From Albifimbria verrucaria (Eukaryota; Ascomycota; Sordariomycetes; Hypocreales; Stachybotryaceae): a DNA stretch of 64,000 nucleotides. The stretch spans positions 1,178,001 to 1,242,000 of the forward strand of contig JAHREC010000030.1 in assembly GCA_020081605.1 (NCBI GenBank), in the 5' to 3' direction. How positions within the stretch are numbered: position 1 is the first letter of the stretch; the number at the start of each line of letters is the position of its first letter. Positions 63,422 through 64,000 of the stretch are shown one piece after another. The position numbers were made by a program, and so were the translations under genes. The notes beneath the pieces are model-generated. The model did not search any database, was not told the DNA's origin, and saw only the letters and a program-made list of their open reading frames with translations.

Positions 63422-64000
63422 TCAACCAGTTTGCGTGAAATAAGGCTCCATGACGCTCGTCAGGGTCCTTGAGTCGGGAACGCCCAGTTCTGCCTCAAAG
63501 TCGACCATCACGCTATCCCACCCGTGCTGAGTCATTGGTAAACCGTAGCCATCGACCATCAAATCCGGGTTGTTGGGATGTGGAGATGCATTCATCGGAT
63601 ACTCAGATGACATTATCATCTGAAAGTTTTGCTCCTGGGGTCTATCCATAGAGCTCGCAACGATGAGCCGAGCTAGACGCGCGAACCTCTCGCAAACATC
63701 ATGCATCTTCCTTGCCGTAGGTGACTGTTCAGCTACAGGTGCAATCAAAGCCACCATAGACGAAAGCAGCTCCAAGTCGGCGTCAGAACATGTTGCAATG
63801 GCATTACCTGCTAGCACAAGAAATGATACAAAAGGAACAATAGATAGAATACTAAATAGTTGATTAGTCTCTGTATCGTTCATACGTAAAGCGGCCCTAC
63901 AAATTGAGTATTTGACTCAATCCTTTAGGTTTTGAAGAGAAATCGACTGTCCCAGACTGACAAGGCTCGAAAGAGTCGATCGTGCCGACGCTACGCACTC
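63422..64000 (-). CDS. C-terminal part of a fungal-specific (Zn2Cys6-type) transcription factor
   Basis: Partial: the gene runs off the window. The final exon reads FSILSIVPFVSFLVLAGNAI, then SDADLELLSSMVALIAP, KMHDVCERFARLARLI and a low-complexity end to a stop at 63422. This pattern, a hydrophobic helix followed by D..LL..M and a K..C..F helix, is typical of the C-terminal end of fungal-specific transcription factor domains. An intron between about 63850 and 63920 is likely, since the upstream stretch ARSTLSSLVSLGQSISLQN fits the same family. The DNA-binding domain is outside the window. Confidence 0.6.

Overview
The window is nuclear DNA of a filamentous ascomycete (Pezizomycotina, most like a Sordariomycete; the species cannot be fixed from this sequence). 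The evidence is short 45-110 bp introns with GTAAGT-like donors and CTAAC-type branch points, a eukaryotic tRNA-Glu with A and B boxes, and fungus-specific families: HET, an Ecm33-like wall protein, a subgroup C (killer-toxin-like) chitinase, a UbiA-type terpene enzyme and a Zn2Cys6-regulator tail. Gene density is moderate, with several multi-kilobase gene-poor stretches, and most genes encode secreted enzymes or accessory functions. This looks like an accessory, non-core region.

Layout. 0-9 kb: a secreted protein with eight chitin-binding (CBM18) domains lies head to head with a very large CBM18/GH18 chitinase whose C-terminal half carries a subtilisin-like fold with degenerate catalytic residues. 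9-22 kb: a tRNA-like element, an alpha/beta hydrolase, a small secreted protein with a cationic amphipathic tail, a UbiA-family membrane enzyme, a secreted EEP-fold phosphoesterase/nuclease and a secreted carboxylesterase. 22-30 kb: a P450, a mutated relic of the carboxylesterase 3' end, an Ecm33/Sps2-like GPI protein and a proteinase-K-like protease. 33-40 kb: a HET-domain gene, a secreted TAP-like peptidase, and a convergent pair made of a PigL_N/helo-like protein and a small protein repeating its C-terminal tail. 41-46 kb: a second carboxylesterase (heavily broken), an intact sulfatase and a cupin. 47-64 kb: a GH28 enzyme, an unrecognised relic, a secreted HD-domain protein, a secreted DJ-1/PfpI protein, an SDR, a rhamnogalacturonan lyase (PL4-like), a four-cysteine secreted protein, a second beta-helix protein, tRNA-Glu(CTC), a GNAT acetyltransferase and the tail of a transcription factor.

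How they fit together. Three themes recur: chitin and cell-wall handling (CBM18 protein, chitinase, Ecm33), pectin side-chain breakdown (GH28, PL4-like lyase, beta-helix protein, esterases), and self/non-self or defence-type genes (HET, helo-like pair). The UbiA enzyme, P450 and esterases lie within about 15 kb and could be a small terpenoid locus; this is inference.

Sequence quality. About 40 single-base frame breaks were found in the larger genes. Nearly all are missing bases in short homopolymers (CCC, CCCC, GGGG, TTT, AAAA). Reading resumes in the next frame with the family motifs intact, so most 'broken' genes here are probably intact genes in an assembly with collapsed homopolymers. Gene coordinates below span such breaks.
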